A stretch of 64,000 bases of DNA, taken from assembly GCF_010104355.1 (NCBI RefSeq), contig NZ_CP044973.1, positions 62,001-126,000 of the forward strand, given 5' to 3'. Of this stretch, positions 41,934 to 50,382 are shown piece by piece (the first letter of the stretch is position 1; each line of letters begins with the position of its first letter). The notes under the pieces were generated by a model. The model saw only the letters and a program-made list of their open reading frames with translations. It was not told the DNA's origin and searched no databases. Made by a program: the position numbers and the translations under genes. The stretch is from Hydrogenophaga sp. PBL-H3. GTDB lineage: Bacteria; Pseudomonadota; Gammaproteobacteria; Burkholderiales; Burkholderiaceae_C.

Positions 41934-41983
41934 GCGTGGGGTTGAGCCGATAACATCGGTGGATCAACACGCACGAGGAACCG

Positions 41984-42682
41984 ATGACACCGCAGGAATC
42001 CTATCTCCAAGATTTCGCCGCCTACCTGTTTTGGAACGTTGCAGCTGAAGAGGGCGTGGCTGGCGCGGTAGAGCGGTTTGAGTCGAACGACACAGACTGG
42101 GCTCGACGAACCCACCTCATCGAAAGGTCGCTCGAGGAAGCCGGACCGGTGAGGCTGAGTGCCGGTGACATCGACGTGCTGGTGGCCAATGCCGTGAAGG
42201 AACTTCGGCGGTACAACGCGCGCGGGGTGAACATCGCAGGCGTCATCTATGCGGATGACCGTGAAACGATGCGATCGCCAAGCGCCATGGGACTTGTCAT
42301 CCCGAAGCTGCAAGCACCCCGGGTGAGCGCGAAGACCCCGCAGAGCATGAGCGCCGTTCAGAAGACAGGCCAGCTGTGCATCCGCCACCCGCTTCCAGCC
42401 GTGGTTTTCTCATCCGTCGTGCCTGAGGAAGGGAAAAGCGTCTTTCAGGTGGCCGACACCACGCGCGCCCTGGGCTACCCCTACCCGATGTTTTTGACCG
42501 GGATCGGTGTGCACACCCTGGGTGATGGTGCCTTCGCGCTCACAGGCATGTTCATCGTGCCAATTCAGGATGACCATGCATCGGCCGCCATCAAGGCGTG
42601 CATCCCGAACTGCATGCTGGTGCGAAGCGGCTTTACAACCGGCGGACTTTGCGAACACACGTTTGAGTTCGACTGGGACTGA
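41984..42682 (+). CDS. Hypothetical protein
   Basis: A 232-residue soluble protein (begins MTPQESYLQDFAAYLFWNVA). It has several well-spaced cysteines (QLCIRH, KACIPNC, GGLCEH) and no signal or membrane segment. I do not recognise it. The ATG at 41984 follows a GAGGAACCG ribosome site. It stands between the recombinase and the Nudix gene on the same strand, with about 190 bases of empty DNA after it. Confidence 0.6.
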   Translation: MTPQESYLQDFAAYLFWNVAAEEGVAGAVERFESNDTDWARRTHLIERSLEEAGPVRLSAGDIDVLVANAVKELRRYNARGVNIAGVIYADDRETMRSPSAMGLVIPKLQAPRVSAKTPQSMSAVQKTGQLCIRHPLPAVVFSSVVPEEGKSVFQVADTTRALGYPYPMFLTGIGVHTLGDGAFALTGMFIVPIQDDHASAAIKACIPNCMLVRSGFTTGGLCEHTFEFDWD

Positions 42683-42870
42683 CCCGCAGGTGGTTTGGCG
42701 TCCGGCTCTGGCCTGACTGCGGATCGCGGCTCTGGATGGGTGTTCTCAATCTGGTAGACCGGCAGAAAAAGCAACTTTGTGCCAACACATGAATTCCGGT
42801 TGGTTGACCCCATTGAGTTCGGGCGACCACATGGCAAGCTGTGTTCACACCCGATGAAGCCAGTCACCGA

Positions 42871-43608
42871 ATGAGCCCCACGCACAACCCGCTGTCATTG
42901 CCGCTGTCATTGCCGCCCTTGCCCCTGCAGGCCAGCGCCCAGATCGATGCCTACTGGTCGCGCCCCCTCTCCAGCTTTGACCTGCACCCGCACGGCTACA
43001 ACACCTCCCTGGCAGCGCTGGGTCGCCAGCTCAGACGAAGTGCAAAGCCCGGCGCGCGCGACCTCTTCAGCCGCGCCAACATGTTCGGCCACCTCACCGC
43101 CAGCGCGCTGGTGCTCGCACCCGATGCCCATGGCGAACTGCACGCACTTCTCGTGCACCACAAAGCCAGCGGCCTGTGGCTGGTGCCTGGTGGCCACTTC
43201 GAGCGCGATGCCAGCCTGTGGGCAGCCGCGGCGCGCGAGGTCCGCGAGGAAACCGGTGTGACCCAGATCAAGGGTGTCCCACTCAACCAACCGTGGCAAA
43301 GCAACTTTCACGCGTTGCCGGACCTGCAGCAGGGGCTCGACGGCGACAGCAACCCACCGGTGTTCGACATCGACACCCACAGCATCCCGGACAACCCTGC
43401 CAAGGCTGAGAAGGCACACCTGCACCACGACTTCCTGTTCCTGGCCATGGCCGAGTCCACCAGCGCGCTCACCCCGCAGCTTGAGGAAGTGCACAACGCG
43501 CGCTGGGAGCCCCTGCGAGCGCTGGCCACCCACAAGAACCGACGCATGCAGCGCGTCATGCGCAAGTTCCAGCGTCTGTGCGACATGCCGGCGCCGGTGC
43601 GCGCGTGA
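42871..43608 (+). CDS. Nudix hydrolase
   Basis: A 245-residue protein; the ATG at 42871 is preferred over a GTG at 42841. The Nudix box reads GGHFERDASLWAAAAREVRE followed by ETG: the catalytic REVREETG core is intact, while the upstream part is one residue shorter than the usual GGHxExxD form. Nudix enzymes hydrolyse nucleoside diphosphates linked to other groups, often damaged nucleotides. The next gene is a uracil-DNA-glycosylase relative, so a nucleotide-quality function is plausible. The 3' 65 bases are repeated beyond the glycosylase gene. Confidence 0.85.
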   Translation: MSPTHNPLSLPLSLPPLPLQASAQIDAYWSRPLSSFDLHPHGYNTSLAALGRQLRRSAKPGARDLFSRANMFGHLTASALVLAPDAHGELHALLVHHKASGLWLVPGGHFERDASLWAAAAREVREETGVTQIKGVPLNQPWQSNFHALPDLQQGLDGDSNPPVFDIDTHSIPDNPAKAEKAHLHHDFLFLAMAESTSALTPQLEEVHNARWEPLRALATHKNRRMQRVMRKFQRLCDMPAPVRA

Positions 43609-43654
43609 GACCCGACATCGCGGCTTATCTGCAACTCAGAACAGGACACATCAA

Positions 43655-44326
43655 ATGAACGCAGAGAAATTTGTTCAGGCACTGGCATCGATCCGCCTGC
43701 CCAACGTGTTCAACCCCTATGCCGACCAGTGCGGGGTGCACGACCAGGCCCATGCCGCCGAGAGCCGGCGCAACTCACTTCAAAGCTACCTCGATGCCGT
43801 CCAGGCGCTGGGGGTGGACACCATCTGGATGGGGCGCGACCTGGGCCACCGTGGCGGGCGGCGCACCGGTCTGGCCCTCACGGACGAACAGCACCTCAGT
43901 TCCGTCGCGCGCCGGTACCCGGGCGCCCAGGCCGCCAAAGTCACCACCGGGCCCGTCATGAAAGAGCGCACAGCCGCAGAGATCTGGCGCCTGCTGGACC
44001 GCCTCGATGTGCCCCCGCTGCTCTGGAACGTGTTTCCGTTTCACCCCCACGAAGTGGATGCCCCGTTCACGAACCGCAAGTTCACGGCCGGAGAGCTTCG
44101 CCTCGTTGATGAGCTCAATGCGGAGTTGGTGAAGTGGCTCGGTATCCGCAGCATCATTGCGATCGGAGACGACGCCGCGCGCTACGGGGCCAAGTTCGGC
44201 GCGCCGGTGGAGCGCGTGCGCCATCCCAGCTTCGGCGGCACATCAGACTTTCGCGCTGGCATGCAGCGTATCTACAAACTGCCGGACATCGGTGCGGCCT
44301 CATCGCAGCAAGGCCCGCTCTTTTGA
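43655..44326 (+). CDS. Uracil-DNA-glycosylase-like protein
   Basis: A 223-residue protein with features of the uracil-DNA glycosylase superfamily: IWMGRDLGHRGGRRTGLALT at the active-site position (GEAPG-like motif in relatives), LLWNVFPFHPHE, then GDDAARYGAKFG and VRHPSFGG at the second motif. The water-activating residue normally in GExPG is not obvious here (MGRDLG), so catalysis is uncertain. The gene is flanked by copies of the end of the Nudix gene, which suggests it came in as a cassette. Confidence 0.65.
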   Translation: MNAEKFVQALASIRLPNVFNPYADQCGVHDQAHAAESRRNSLQSYLDAVQALGVDTIWMGRDLGHRGGRRTGLALTDEQHLSSVARRYPGAQAAKVTTGPVMKERTAAEIWRLLDRLDVPPLLWNVFPFHPHEVDAPFTNRKFTAGELRLVDELNAELVKWLGIRSIIAIGDDAARYGAKFGAPVERVRHPSFGGTSDFRAGMQRIYKLPDIGAASSQQGPLF

Positions 44327-44334
44327 GGACACGC

Positions 44335-44399
44335 GCATGCAACGCGTCATGCACAAGTTTCAGCGCCTGTGCGACATGTCAGCGCCGGTAGGTGTGTGA
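44335..44399 (+). pseudogene. Duplicated 3' fragment of the Nudix gene
   Basis: About 65 bases encoding RMQRVMHKFQRLCDMSAPVG and a stop, against RMQRVMRKFQRLCDMPAPVR at the end of the Nudix gene (43544-43608). There is no start or upstream part. It is a relic of a duplication or insertion event around the glycosylase gene. Confidence 0.8.
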
Positions 44400-44493
44400 A
44401 CGCAGCGCTCACCCATCACCGGCAAGGCCTCTTTTGCAGGGCGCTGGATTGAACACCTCACCCTTGAACGATTGATAAAAAACAAAGGCCGAA

Positions 44494-45270
44494 ATGAACA
44501 CACCGGACACGCCTCACCTGGGGACATTGCGCGCGTTGGTGGTCGCACAGCGCAACTGGGACATTGAAATCAGCGTGGAGATGACGATGTTCGAGGCAGC
44601 GTTCGGTTGCGAGATTGACCTTGAAGGAACGATAGAAGACCCCTGTGGTGAATGCATGGGTGCTGGAGCCAATATGAGTTGCCGGATTTGTGGAGGTACG
44701 GGGCGTCGCGCCAGCCGCTACTGGTCTACGGCAGTCAAGCTCCCGGTGGGCCTCAAAGACGGTCGCACGCGCATTCCCGGGTTCGGTGTCTCTACCGGGA
44801 TTGCTGGCCTGCATGGGGATCTCGTCCTCTGCGTGAGGATCAAAAAGAATGAAATGTTCCGCCTGACCAGGAGCGGCCGCCTGGATGCCTACGTACCCAT
44901 CTCGCAATGGACATGGCTGGTAGGCGGCAAGCTCATGGTCCCACTGCTCGACGGGGCAAGGCTTGTCGACTTCTCGTCCATGGACCACGAGATCAGGATC
45001 GCGGGACAGGGTTGGCCCAAGGAGCTGGGCTCCCACGAACGGGGAGACCTGATCGTCAATCTGGTACCTCAGGACTTTCGCCTGACGGTCGCGCAGCGCA
45101 AGTTCCTCGAACAGATGGCACGCGACGAACGCAACAAAGACCTGACCAGTTGGGACAGGGAGATAGAGAAGTGGGCGCAGGGCTCCGCAGAATCACGCTA
45201 CCTCCCGCCCGAACCCAAGAAGAAACCCAAACAGCAGCAGAAGACGAAAGATACGAGCCCCACATCGTAG
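44494..45270 (+). CDS. DnaJ-like protein without a J domain
   Basis: A 258-residue relative of the two DnaJ proteins downstream. It starts where their zinc region begins and has only two recognisable zinc motifs (CGECMGAG and CRICGGTG) in place of four, then the C-terminal client-binding domain (GLHGDLVLCVRI, WTWLVGGKLMVPLLDGARLV, GDLIVNLVPQ) and a Lys/Gln-rich tail. No HPD motif is present, so it cannot stimulate DnaK by itself. It may bind clients or modulate the full-length DnaJ proteins. This is inference. Confidence 0.7.
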   Translation: MNTPDTPHLGTLRALVVAQRNWDIEISVEMTMFEAAFGCEIDLEGTIEDPCGECMGAGANMSCRICGGTGRRASRYWSTAVKLPVGLKDGRTRIPGFGVSTGIAGLHGDLVLCVRIKKNEMFRLTRSGRLDAYVPISQWTWLVGGKLMVPLLDGARLVDFSSMDHEIRIAGQGWPKELGSHERGDLIVNLVPQDFRLTVAQRKFLEQMARDERNKDLTSWDREIEKWAQGSAESRYLPPEPKKKPKQQQKTKDTSPTS

Positions 45271-45313
45271 GGCCGTCCTTTTTGTCAGTCTCAGGCAGGA
45301 CTTGCGCAACGCG

Positions 45314-45709
45314 ATGGCGCAGCAAGACACCTCCATTACTGGGATGTTGGAAACAGAGTCGGGCTCTGAGCGCATGCAAGCTGCGCAAAAGGCGTGGACG
45401 AGCGCCTGCAGCCCTCATGCCATCCAGTGGCTGCTGCAGAACACCACCAACACCAAAGACACTCACCCCAGCGAGATCCTGCTCTCGCTGGGGTGGACGT
45501 GCATCGGTGGCCAGTGGAATGAGGACCGCGCTGCCACCGCGACGTTCGCGCAACGACGCACAGAAGGGCAGATGGTGGCGTTTCCCGAAGCCCCAGGCCG
45601 CCGCAAAAGCGTGAACCGCGAGAACGGGGCGGCCCACGATGGGGCTGGCCAGATGGGTGCTCACGCGTTGTATCCTCCTGTCCTAAACATCCCTCTGAGC
45701 CGCCTTTGA
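45314..45709 (+). CDS. Hypothetical protein
   Basis: A 131-residue protein starting at the ATG at 45314 (TTG at 45302 is possible). It has a segment HPSEILLSLGWTCIGGQWNE but no recognised domain, and the C-terminal third is low in complexity. The stop overlaps the TTG start of the following DnaJ gene by four bases. A conserved promoter-like sequence for that DnaJ gene lies inside its 3' end. Confidence 0.45.
   Translation: MAQQDTSITGMLETESGSERMQAAQKAWTSACSPHAIQWLLQNTTNTKDTHPSEILLSLGWTCIGGQWNEDRAATATFAQRRTEGQMVAFPEAPGRRKSVNRENGAAHDGAGQMGAHALYPPVLNIPLSRL
45660..45703 (+). promoter_or_regulatory. Shared upstream sequence of DnaJ paralogue 1
   Basis: CGCGTTGTATCCT (from about 45664) followed by a TCCT and TGAG block recurs before DnaJ paralogue 2 (CGCGTTGTATCCT from about 47364). 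Identity outside the coding region points to a shared promoter or operator copied with the gene. Confidence 0.5.
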
Positions 45710-46920
45710 ACAAGCCCCAGATGTCCCACCGAGAGGCTTATCGTGAGCTCGAACTCACGGAAGGCTTGCCTCTCGCCGAGGTCAAGACCCAGTACCGGCG
45801 TCTGGCCAAGCTCTGGCACCCCGACAAGAACAAAACCCCCGGGGCCGGCGCGCGCATGGTGCGCATCAATCTGGCCTACGAGGTGCTGTGCCTGTTTTTC
45901 AGCACGCCGTATACCGGGTACTCCACACACGACAGCGGGCAAGGATTCGCCGAAGGCGGGTTCGGTGGTTTCGATGGGTTTGGCCAGCGCGGCTACGAAG
46001 ACCACTTCACCGATGACCAACCCTTTGGTGGATCCAGGCGAAACAACACCGAACCGGTGTACGCAAAGCGGGGGCGAACGATCACCCGCAAAATCAAAAT
46101 CACACTTTTCGAGGCGGTGTTTGGCTGCAAGAGAACGGTGGAGGGGGAAGTCACCGACAACTGCTCACGCTGCGGTGGCTCGGGGCGCAAAGGGCCACAC
46201 CAGTTCTGCGAACCATGCAGGGGGCAAGGCAGGATTTTCACGAACCCCAGACACAGGTACGGGTCCATGTCGCAACGCTGTAGCGCGTGCGCGGGAAGCG
46301 GCTACCAGGAAAACAAATGCCCAGCGTGTGAGGGCTCCGGCCATGGGCACATACGCCAGTGGTCTGAGCAAGTCACCATCCCCCCGGGTGCTCACCACCA
46401 GGGGGTCGTTCGGATGCAGGGCAAGGGCGGCCAATCCAGCAGCAAATACCTCCACGGCGACCTTGTCCTCTCCATCGAGATCCTCGATCACCCGCTGTTC
46501 AGCATCACCGACCCGGCCGACGCACTGGGCGATGACAGCCTGTGGGTCATTGTTCCAGTTTCATATTGGACCTGGCTGATTGGGGGCGATGTCGTGGTCC
46601 CGCTTCTCAATGGTTCTCGCCTCGTTTCCTTCCCTGCCCACGCACAACACATCGCTGTTGCAGGTGAAGGCATGCCCACTCGCAGAGATCCAAGCAAGCG
46701 CGGTGATCTGATCGTTCAGCTCGATCCCCTCAAGCCCAACGAGGTGAGCCCCGAGCATCGCAAGATCATCGAGCAGATGGCCAGGGAGCAGGAAAACTCC
46801 CACATCACGAAATGGGACGATGACATGCGCGACTGGACATTGGGCTCAACCGAGAGCCGTTTTGGCGAAATCAAACCAAAGAAGAGAACCGCCACGAAAA
46901 GGGCCGGCCGCGCAGGGTGA
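45706..46920 (+). CDS. DnaJ-type co-chaperone, paralogue 1
   Basis: A 404-residue type I DnaJ. The J domain has HPD in KLWHPDKNKTPG (about residues 38-49). A Gly/Phe-rich linker follows, then the zinc domain with four CxxCxGxG repeats (CSRCGGSG, CEPCRGQG, CSACAGSG, CPACEGSG) and two C-terminal beta domains. The start is TTG at 45706, matching the GTG of the paralogue at 47404 (both read NKPQMS-x-REA). Plasmid-borne J proteins recruit host DnaK, possibly for replication proteins or pilus subunits; this role is inferred. Confidence 0.85.
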   Translation: MNKPQMSHREAYRELELTEGLPLAEVKTQYRRLAKLWHPDKNKTPGAGARMVRINLAYEVLCLFFSTPYTGYSTHDSGQGFAEGGFGGFDGFGQRGYEDHFTDDQPFGGSRRNNTEPVYAKRGRTITRKIKITLFEAVFGCKRTVEGEVTDNCSRCGGSGRKGPHQFCEPCRGQGRIFTNPRHRYGSMSQRCSACAGSGYQENKCPACEGSGHGHIRQWSEQVTIPPGAHHQGVVRMQGKGGQSSSKYLHGDLVLSIEILDHPLFSITDPADALGDDSLWVIVPVSYWTWLIGGDVVVPLLNGSRLVSFPAHAQHIAVAGEGMPTRRDPSKRGDLIVQLDPLKPNEVSPEHRKIIEQMAREQENSHITKWDDDMRDWTLGSTESRFGEIKPKKRTATKRAGRAG

Positions 46921-47015
46921 GGCGGGCCGGTGCAGTTCCAAACAACCCTATTGAAAAGCCCCCAACAAAGCAAACTCGGGGCGTAGGATGGTGAAAGCTC
47001 ATCAGAAACACCACC

Positions 47016-47333
47016 ATGAACGTTCTCAAAGTCACCCCTCAACAGGTGGACCTGTTTTCGCTGGTCGAGAAGGCCAACGAATCGGCCAACCCCATCTTCC
47101 TCAGGGCCAAGCAAGGCAGCGCAGTTGTCGTCTCTCAAAAAGAATGGGAAACCTTGCAGGAAATGCTGGTGATCTTTAACACGCCCGGCGTGCGGAAGGA
47201 TCTGCAAGAGGCAATAGAAAGCATCACTGCGCCACCTTCGCCCACGAGCGTCACAGACAACGCACCACGGGCCGAGCTGCAAGATCGCACTACTCCCGGC
47301 ATCGCATCAGGAAAGCAAGCGCGCAGGGGTTGA
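47016..47333 (+). CDS. Orphan YefM/Phd-type antitoxin
   Basis: A 105-residue protein. The segment GSAVVVSQKEWETLQEMLVI and the following NTPGVRKDLQEAIES match the YefM/Phd pattern (DNA-binding N-terminus, then a helix that binds the toxin). No YoeB- or Doc-like toxin gene lies next to it; its neighbours are two DnaJ genes. It may neutralise a toxin made elsewhere or act only as a repressor. The C-terminal tail is polar and probably disordered. Confidence 0.65.
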   Translation: MNVLKVTPQQVDLFSLVEKANESANPIFLRAKQGSAVVVSQKEWETLQEMLVIFNTPGVRKDLQEAIESITAPPSPTSVTDNAPRAELQDRTTPGIASGKQARRG

Positions 47334-47376
47334 AAAAAGGTGGCGGGCCGTAGGCTGTTTTCGCGTTGTATCCTGC
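47330..47376 (+). promoter_or_regulatory. Promoter region of DnaJ paralogue 2
   Basis: TTGAAA at 47330-47335 and TAGGCT at 47351-47356 (15-base spacing) resemble -35/-10 elements, and the block CGCGTTGTATCCT shared with DnaJ paralogue 1 begins at about 47364. TTGAAA with TAGCCT at 16-base spacing recurs at 49294-49321 before the DUF4189 gene. Confidence 0.4.
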
Positions 47377-47403
47377 GATCCTCAACACGCCCGTGAGGTG
47401 CAG

Positions 47404-48636
47404 GTGAACAAGCCGCAGATGTCCATCCGAGAGGCGCTAACTGCACTCGAACTCACCGAGGAGGCGACCTTGGGCGATGTCAGGCACCAGTACAGGCGCC
47501 TGGCTATGGTCTGGCACCCCGACAAGAATGCCTCGACCAGTGCCGCCACCCGCATGGTTCGCATCAACCTCGCCTGGGAGTGTGTGCTCAAGTTGTTCCA
47601 GGATTGCGTTGGCAGCGCAGACCGCGAGTTTGACGACATCAAGGTCGTAGCCGCCTTTGCAACGGTGCATCTAAACAGCGTTGGCGCCTCGAGCAACCCA
47701 TTCGACTTTTCAGGCAGTTCCAGCCCCTGGCGCTCTGCTCACCAAGAACGTCAAGACCCATTCTGGCAAGGGCAGCAGTTCTACGGCGGCACTGTGCCCG
47801 GCAAACGCGGGCGCAACATCAAACGCAAGCTCAAACTGACGTTGTTTGAGGCCGCCTTTGGCACGGTGCGAGAACTGGAGGGTGAGGTACAGGACCTTTG
47901 CACTACCTGCGGGGGGGACGGCCGCTCCAGTCGCCATGGCCGCCAGTGCACAGCATGTCGGGGAGCCGGCGCCATCCGAGCCGACCGCTCCTACAGCCAA
48001 AGGTGGAGCTCAGCCAATGTCGAGTGTCCAACCTGTCGAGGCCACGGGCAGATCTTTGAGAGTTGCAAAGCATGTGAGGGCAACGGCCTCGGCGCCATGC
48101 GCAAATGGAACACAGTTATCAAAACCCCGCCCGGGGCACGCACAGGAGACGTTCTCGTTCAATTCGGAATGGGCGGCAAGTCCAGCAGCCCCGACCTGCA
48201 AGGCGAGCTCCATTGCTCCATCGAAGTGCTGCCCCACGATTACCTCCACCTCAACGAAGATGGCGTGCTGGAAGTGAACGCTCTGGTGTCAATTTGGCGG
48301 TGGATCGCCGGGGGCGAGGTGGTTGTGCCGCTTCTAGACGGATCCCGGGTGGTGCGATTCCCGTCCATGGCTCATGAGGTGTATGTGAAAGGTGAAGGAT
48401 GGCCAACGCCAGAGGGCAAGGGAGTGCGCGGTGACCTGTTGGTCCAGATGATGCCGCTTCCGCTCGGGGAATTGACGCAGGAGCAACGCCAGGCGGTTGA
48501 TAAGCTGGCCAGCGAGGACATGCATCCATTCCTGAAGCAGTGGGATCAGGCCATGCAGGCTTGGACCCACGGCACGCAGGCCACGCGTTTTCCTGAAAAG
48601 CCCCCTCGGAAGAAGAAGGCCCCGGGCATGCCGTGA
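47404..48636 (+). CDS. DnaJ-type co-chaperone, paralogue 2
   Basis: A 410-residue type I DnaJ and close paralogue of the protein at 45706. The J domain has HPD in MVWHPDKNAST. The zinc domain has CTTCGGDG, CTACRGAG, CPTCRGHG and CKACEGNG, and C-terminal domains follow. The start is the GTG at 47404 (a GTG at 47398 is also in frame), chosen because NKPQMSIREA then aligns with the paralogue. Upstream sequence is also shared, so gene and promoter were duplicated together. The linker differs in length and composition, which suggests different clients. Confidence 0.85.
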   Translation: MNKPQMSIREALTALELTEEATLGDVRHQYRRLAMVWHPDKNASTSAATRMVRINLAWECVLKLFQDCVGSADREFDDIKVVAAFATVHLNSVGASSNPFDFSGSSSPWRSAHQERQDPFWQGQQFYGGTVPGKRGRNIKRKLKLTLFEAAFGTVRELEGEVQDLCTTCGGDGRSSRHGRQCTACRGAGAIRADRSYSQRWSSANVECPTCRGHGQIFESCKACEGNGLGAMRKWNTVIKTPPGARTGDVLVQFGMGGKSSSPDLQGELHCSIEVLPHDYLHLNEDGVLEVNALVSIWRWIAGGEVVVPLLDGSRVVRFPSMAHEVYVKGEGWPTPEGKGVRGDLLVQMMPLPLGELTQEQRQAVDKLASEDMHPFLKQWDQAMQAWTHGTQATRFPEKPPRKKKAPGMP

Positions 48637-48760
48637 GCAGTGCTGTGCGAGGCGCAAGGTGAGCAAGTTTCATTCGTCGGGGCCACCCGGGGCTGCCAGT
48701 GGGATCAAGATCTCCCTCATTCAACCGATAGAGAGGGATCTCCATTCACCAGGACCAAAA

Positions 48761-48964
48761 GTGGACGTTTCTCCCGCAGCAATGGTTGGTGCCGTCGAGG
48801 CAGCCAAACAGGCCAACACCACTCAAGAAGTGCAAGTGGCCGTCATGAAAAAGGCCATGGACATGCAGGGCGCGGGCACGCTTTCGTTGCTGCAGAGCGT
48901 CACCGGCAACCTGCCGTTGGCCACCAGTGGCAGTGTGGGCACTCAGCTCAATCTGCTGGCCTGA
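48761..48964 (+). CDS. YjfB-like protein
   Basis: A 67-residue protein starting at a GTG with AGGA six to seven bases upstream; from here the sequence begins DVSPAAMVGAVEAAKQANTT and continues QVAVMKKAMDMQGAGTLSLL, the pattern of the short YjfB family (annotated as putative motility proteins because of flagellar-gene neighbours elsewhere). An earlier GTG at 48659 would add 34 unrelated residues. The function is unknown. A plasmid copy beside chaperone genes is unexpected. Confidence 0.6.
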   Translation: MDVSPAAMVGAVEAAKQANTTQEVQVAVMKKAMDMQGAGTLSLLQSVTGNLPLATSGSVGTQLNLLA

Positions 48965-49280
48965 AAGCCTCGGCGAATTTCTGCCGATAGAGAAGCAAAC
49001 GCCCAACTCAAAACGGCGAACGCAATCCAACGCTGCGAAGGCTCCACTGTTGCTCCCATCCACCCGCGCGGAAGTCACGGGCGAGGGCGTGTATGAAGTC
49101 CAACTCACCGCAGGCAAGACTCACTACACGTGGGCCATGTTTCGCCCCATGCACCAGCGCCAGATCCTGAATGCGGCGGCGCCATCCCGGCAGGCAAGGC
49201 GCAAACCTTCCGTAGTTCGCAACGTCACCCTGAACGATAACTGCGTGAACACCATGGCCCACCGCGAGCCGGACCTTTGA
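48927..49280 (+). CDS. Possible small protein
   Basis: A 117-residue open frame from a GTG inside the YjfB-like gene. The part after the YjfB stop reads like protein (TGEGVYEVQLTAGKTHYTWA, then MFRPMHQRQI), and nothing else occupies 48965-49280. No good start or ribosome site follows the YjfB gene, so it may be translated by coupling or may be a gene remnant. The family is unknown. Confidence 0.35.
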   Translation: MAVWALSSICWPESLGEFLPIEKQTPNSKRRTQSNAAKAPLLLPSTRAEVTGEGVYEVQLTAGKTHYTWAMFRPMHQRQILNAAAPSRQARRKPSVVRNVTLNDNCVNTMAHREPDL

Positions 49281-49389
49281 TGCGAATACCCCCTTGAAAA
49301 GTCGAAGACCTTCTGTAGCCTGAGTGCAGGAAAACCGATTTCTCGAAGCCATCAGATGGCATCTCCATAAACCAACTTTTTGTGAACAC

Positions 49390-50328
49390 ATGAACCTTCA
49401 ACTGATCCTCAAGCGCGCCGTGATGGGTGCACTCCTGATGGTGCCCGCCCTGTGCATGGCCTGGGGTGCGGTGGCCGCAAACGCAGACTCTGGGACGCAC
49501 ACCTCGACCGGCTATGGCAGCGCGAGCGAGGCCGAGCAAGCGGCAGTGAAGGGCTGCGAGAAAATGGGCCTGCCCTGCTATGTCCTGATCGAAGCCGCCA
49601 ACGGCGGGGCGTTTGTCGTCTATGTCGGCAAGGATGGCTATCACGCAGCTTACGCACGAAACCCCAGCGAAGCCAACAACCTCGCCAAGGTCGGTTGCCG
49701 CAAGAACTACAAGGGGTGTGAACTCCGCACCGCTGCCTGGGACGAGGGCGCCGTCTGGCTCGCCGTGGCCAACAGCGACGGGGGCTCGTGGGTGCGCTAC
49801 AACATCACGGATCCCGAGGAAGCCCAGAAGCAGGCCATGGCCGACTGCAAGGGCAAATCGTCCGCGCCCAACACCTGCGCCATCGTGGGCAATGACGCTC
49901 ACAAAGGGCACGTGGCCATTGCAGCGTCCGAGCGAGCAAAGCTCAGCTACATCTCCGTTGCCACCGGCCGCGAAGCTGCAGCCGCTGGGGCCATGAAAGG
50001 CTGCGCGGAATTGCCCGGCAAGCCCGATGACTGCAAGGTGACTCAGCAAGTCAGCAACGACGAGTCCCTACCCACCCCAAACGCCATGAAAGCACTGGCA
50101 GCACAAGCCGAGAAGAACCGCGCCGCCAGGTTGCGCGTGAAGTCGAGCGCACCGGTTAAGACCGCGCGCACCACGTCGCGGACCACCGAGCAATACACCT
50201 GCGAGACCACCTGCACGAACGCCAGCTGCGTGAGCAGGTTCGGCGACGGCAGGATCGTGCGATGGACCGCGCAGATGAAACACGATGGCTTCAAGTGGGC
50301 TTTGGACACCAGCAACTGCGGACGCTGA
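49390..50328 (+). CDS. Exported DUF4189-repeat protein
   Basis: A 312-residue protein. The signal peptide (LILKRAVMGALLMVPALCMA) is followed by WGAVAANADSGTHTSTGYGS with SEAEQAAVKGC, the hallmark of DUF4189, and then by two more related repeats with paired cysteines (NLAKVGCRKNYKGC and QKQAMADCKGKSSAPNTC). The C-terminal domain has further Cys pairs (CETTCTNASC). Probably periplasmic or secreted and disulfide-bonded. DUF4189 proteins have no agreed function. A TTGAAA / TAGCCT promoter-like pair lies at 49294-49321. Confidence 0.7.
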   Translation: MNLQLILKRAVMGALLMVPALCMAWGAVAANADSGTHTSTGYGSASEAEQAAVKGCEKMGLPCYVLIEAANGGAFVVYVGKDGYHAAYARNPSEANNLAKVGCRKNYKGCELRTAAWDEGAVWLAVANSDGGSWVRYNITDPEEAQKQAMADCKGKSSAPNTCAIVGNDAHKGHVAIAASERAKLSYISVATGREAAAAGAMKGCAELPGKPDDCKVTQQVSNDESLPTPNAMKALAAQAEKNRAARLRVKSSAPVKTARTTSRTTEQYTCETTCTNASCVSRFGDGRIVRWTAQMKHDGFKWALDTSNCGR

Positions 50329-50382
50329 CCTTGCACGACTTCGAACCCTTCACACCACCACTCTCATATTGACGCATCTCCC

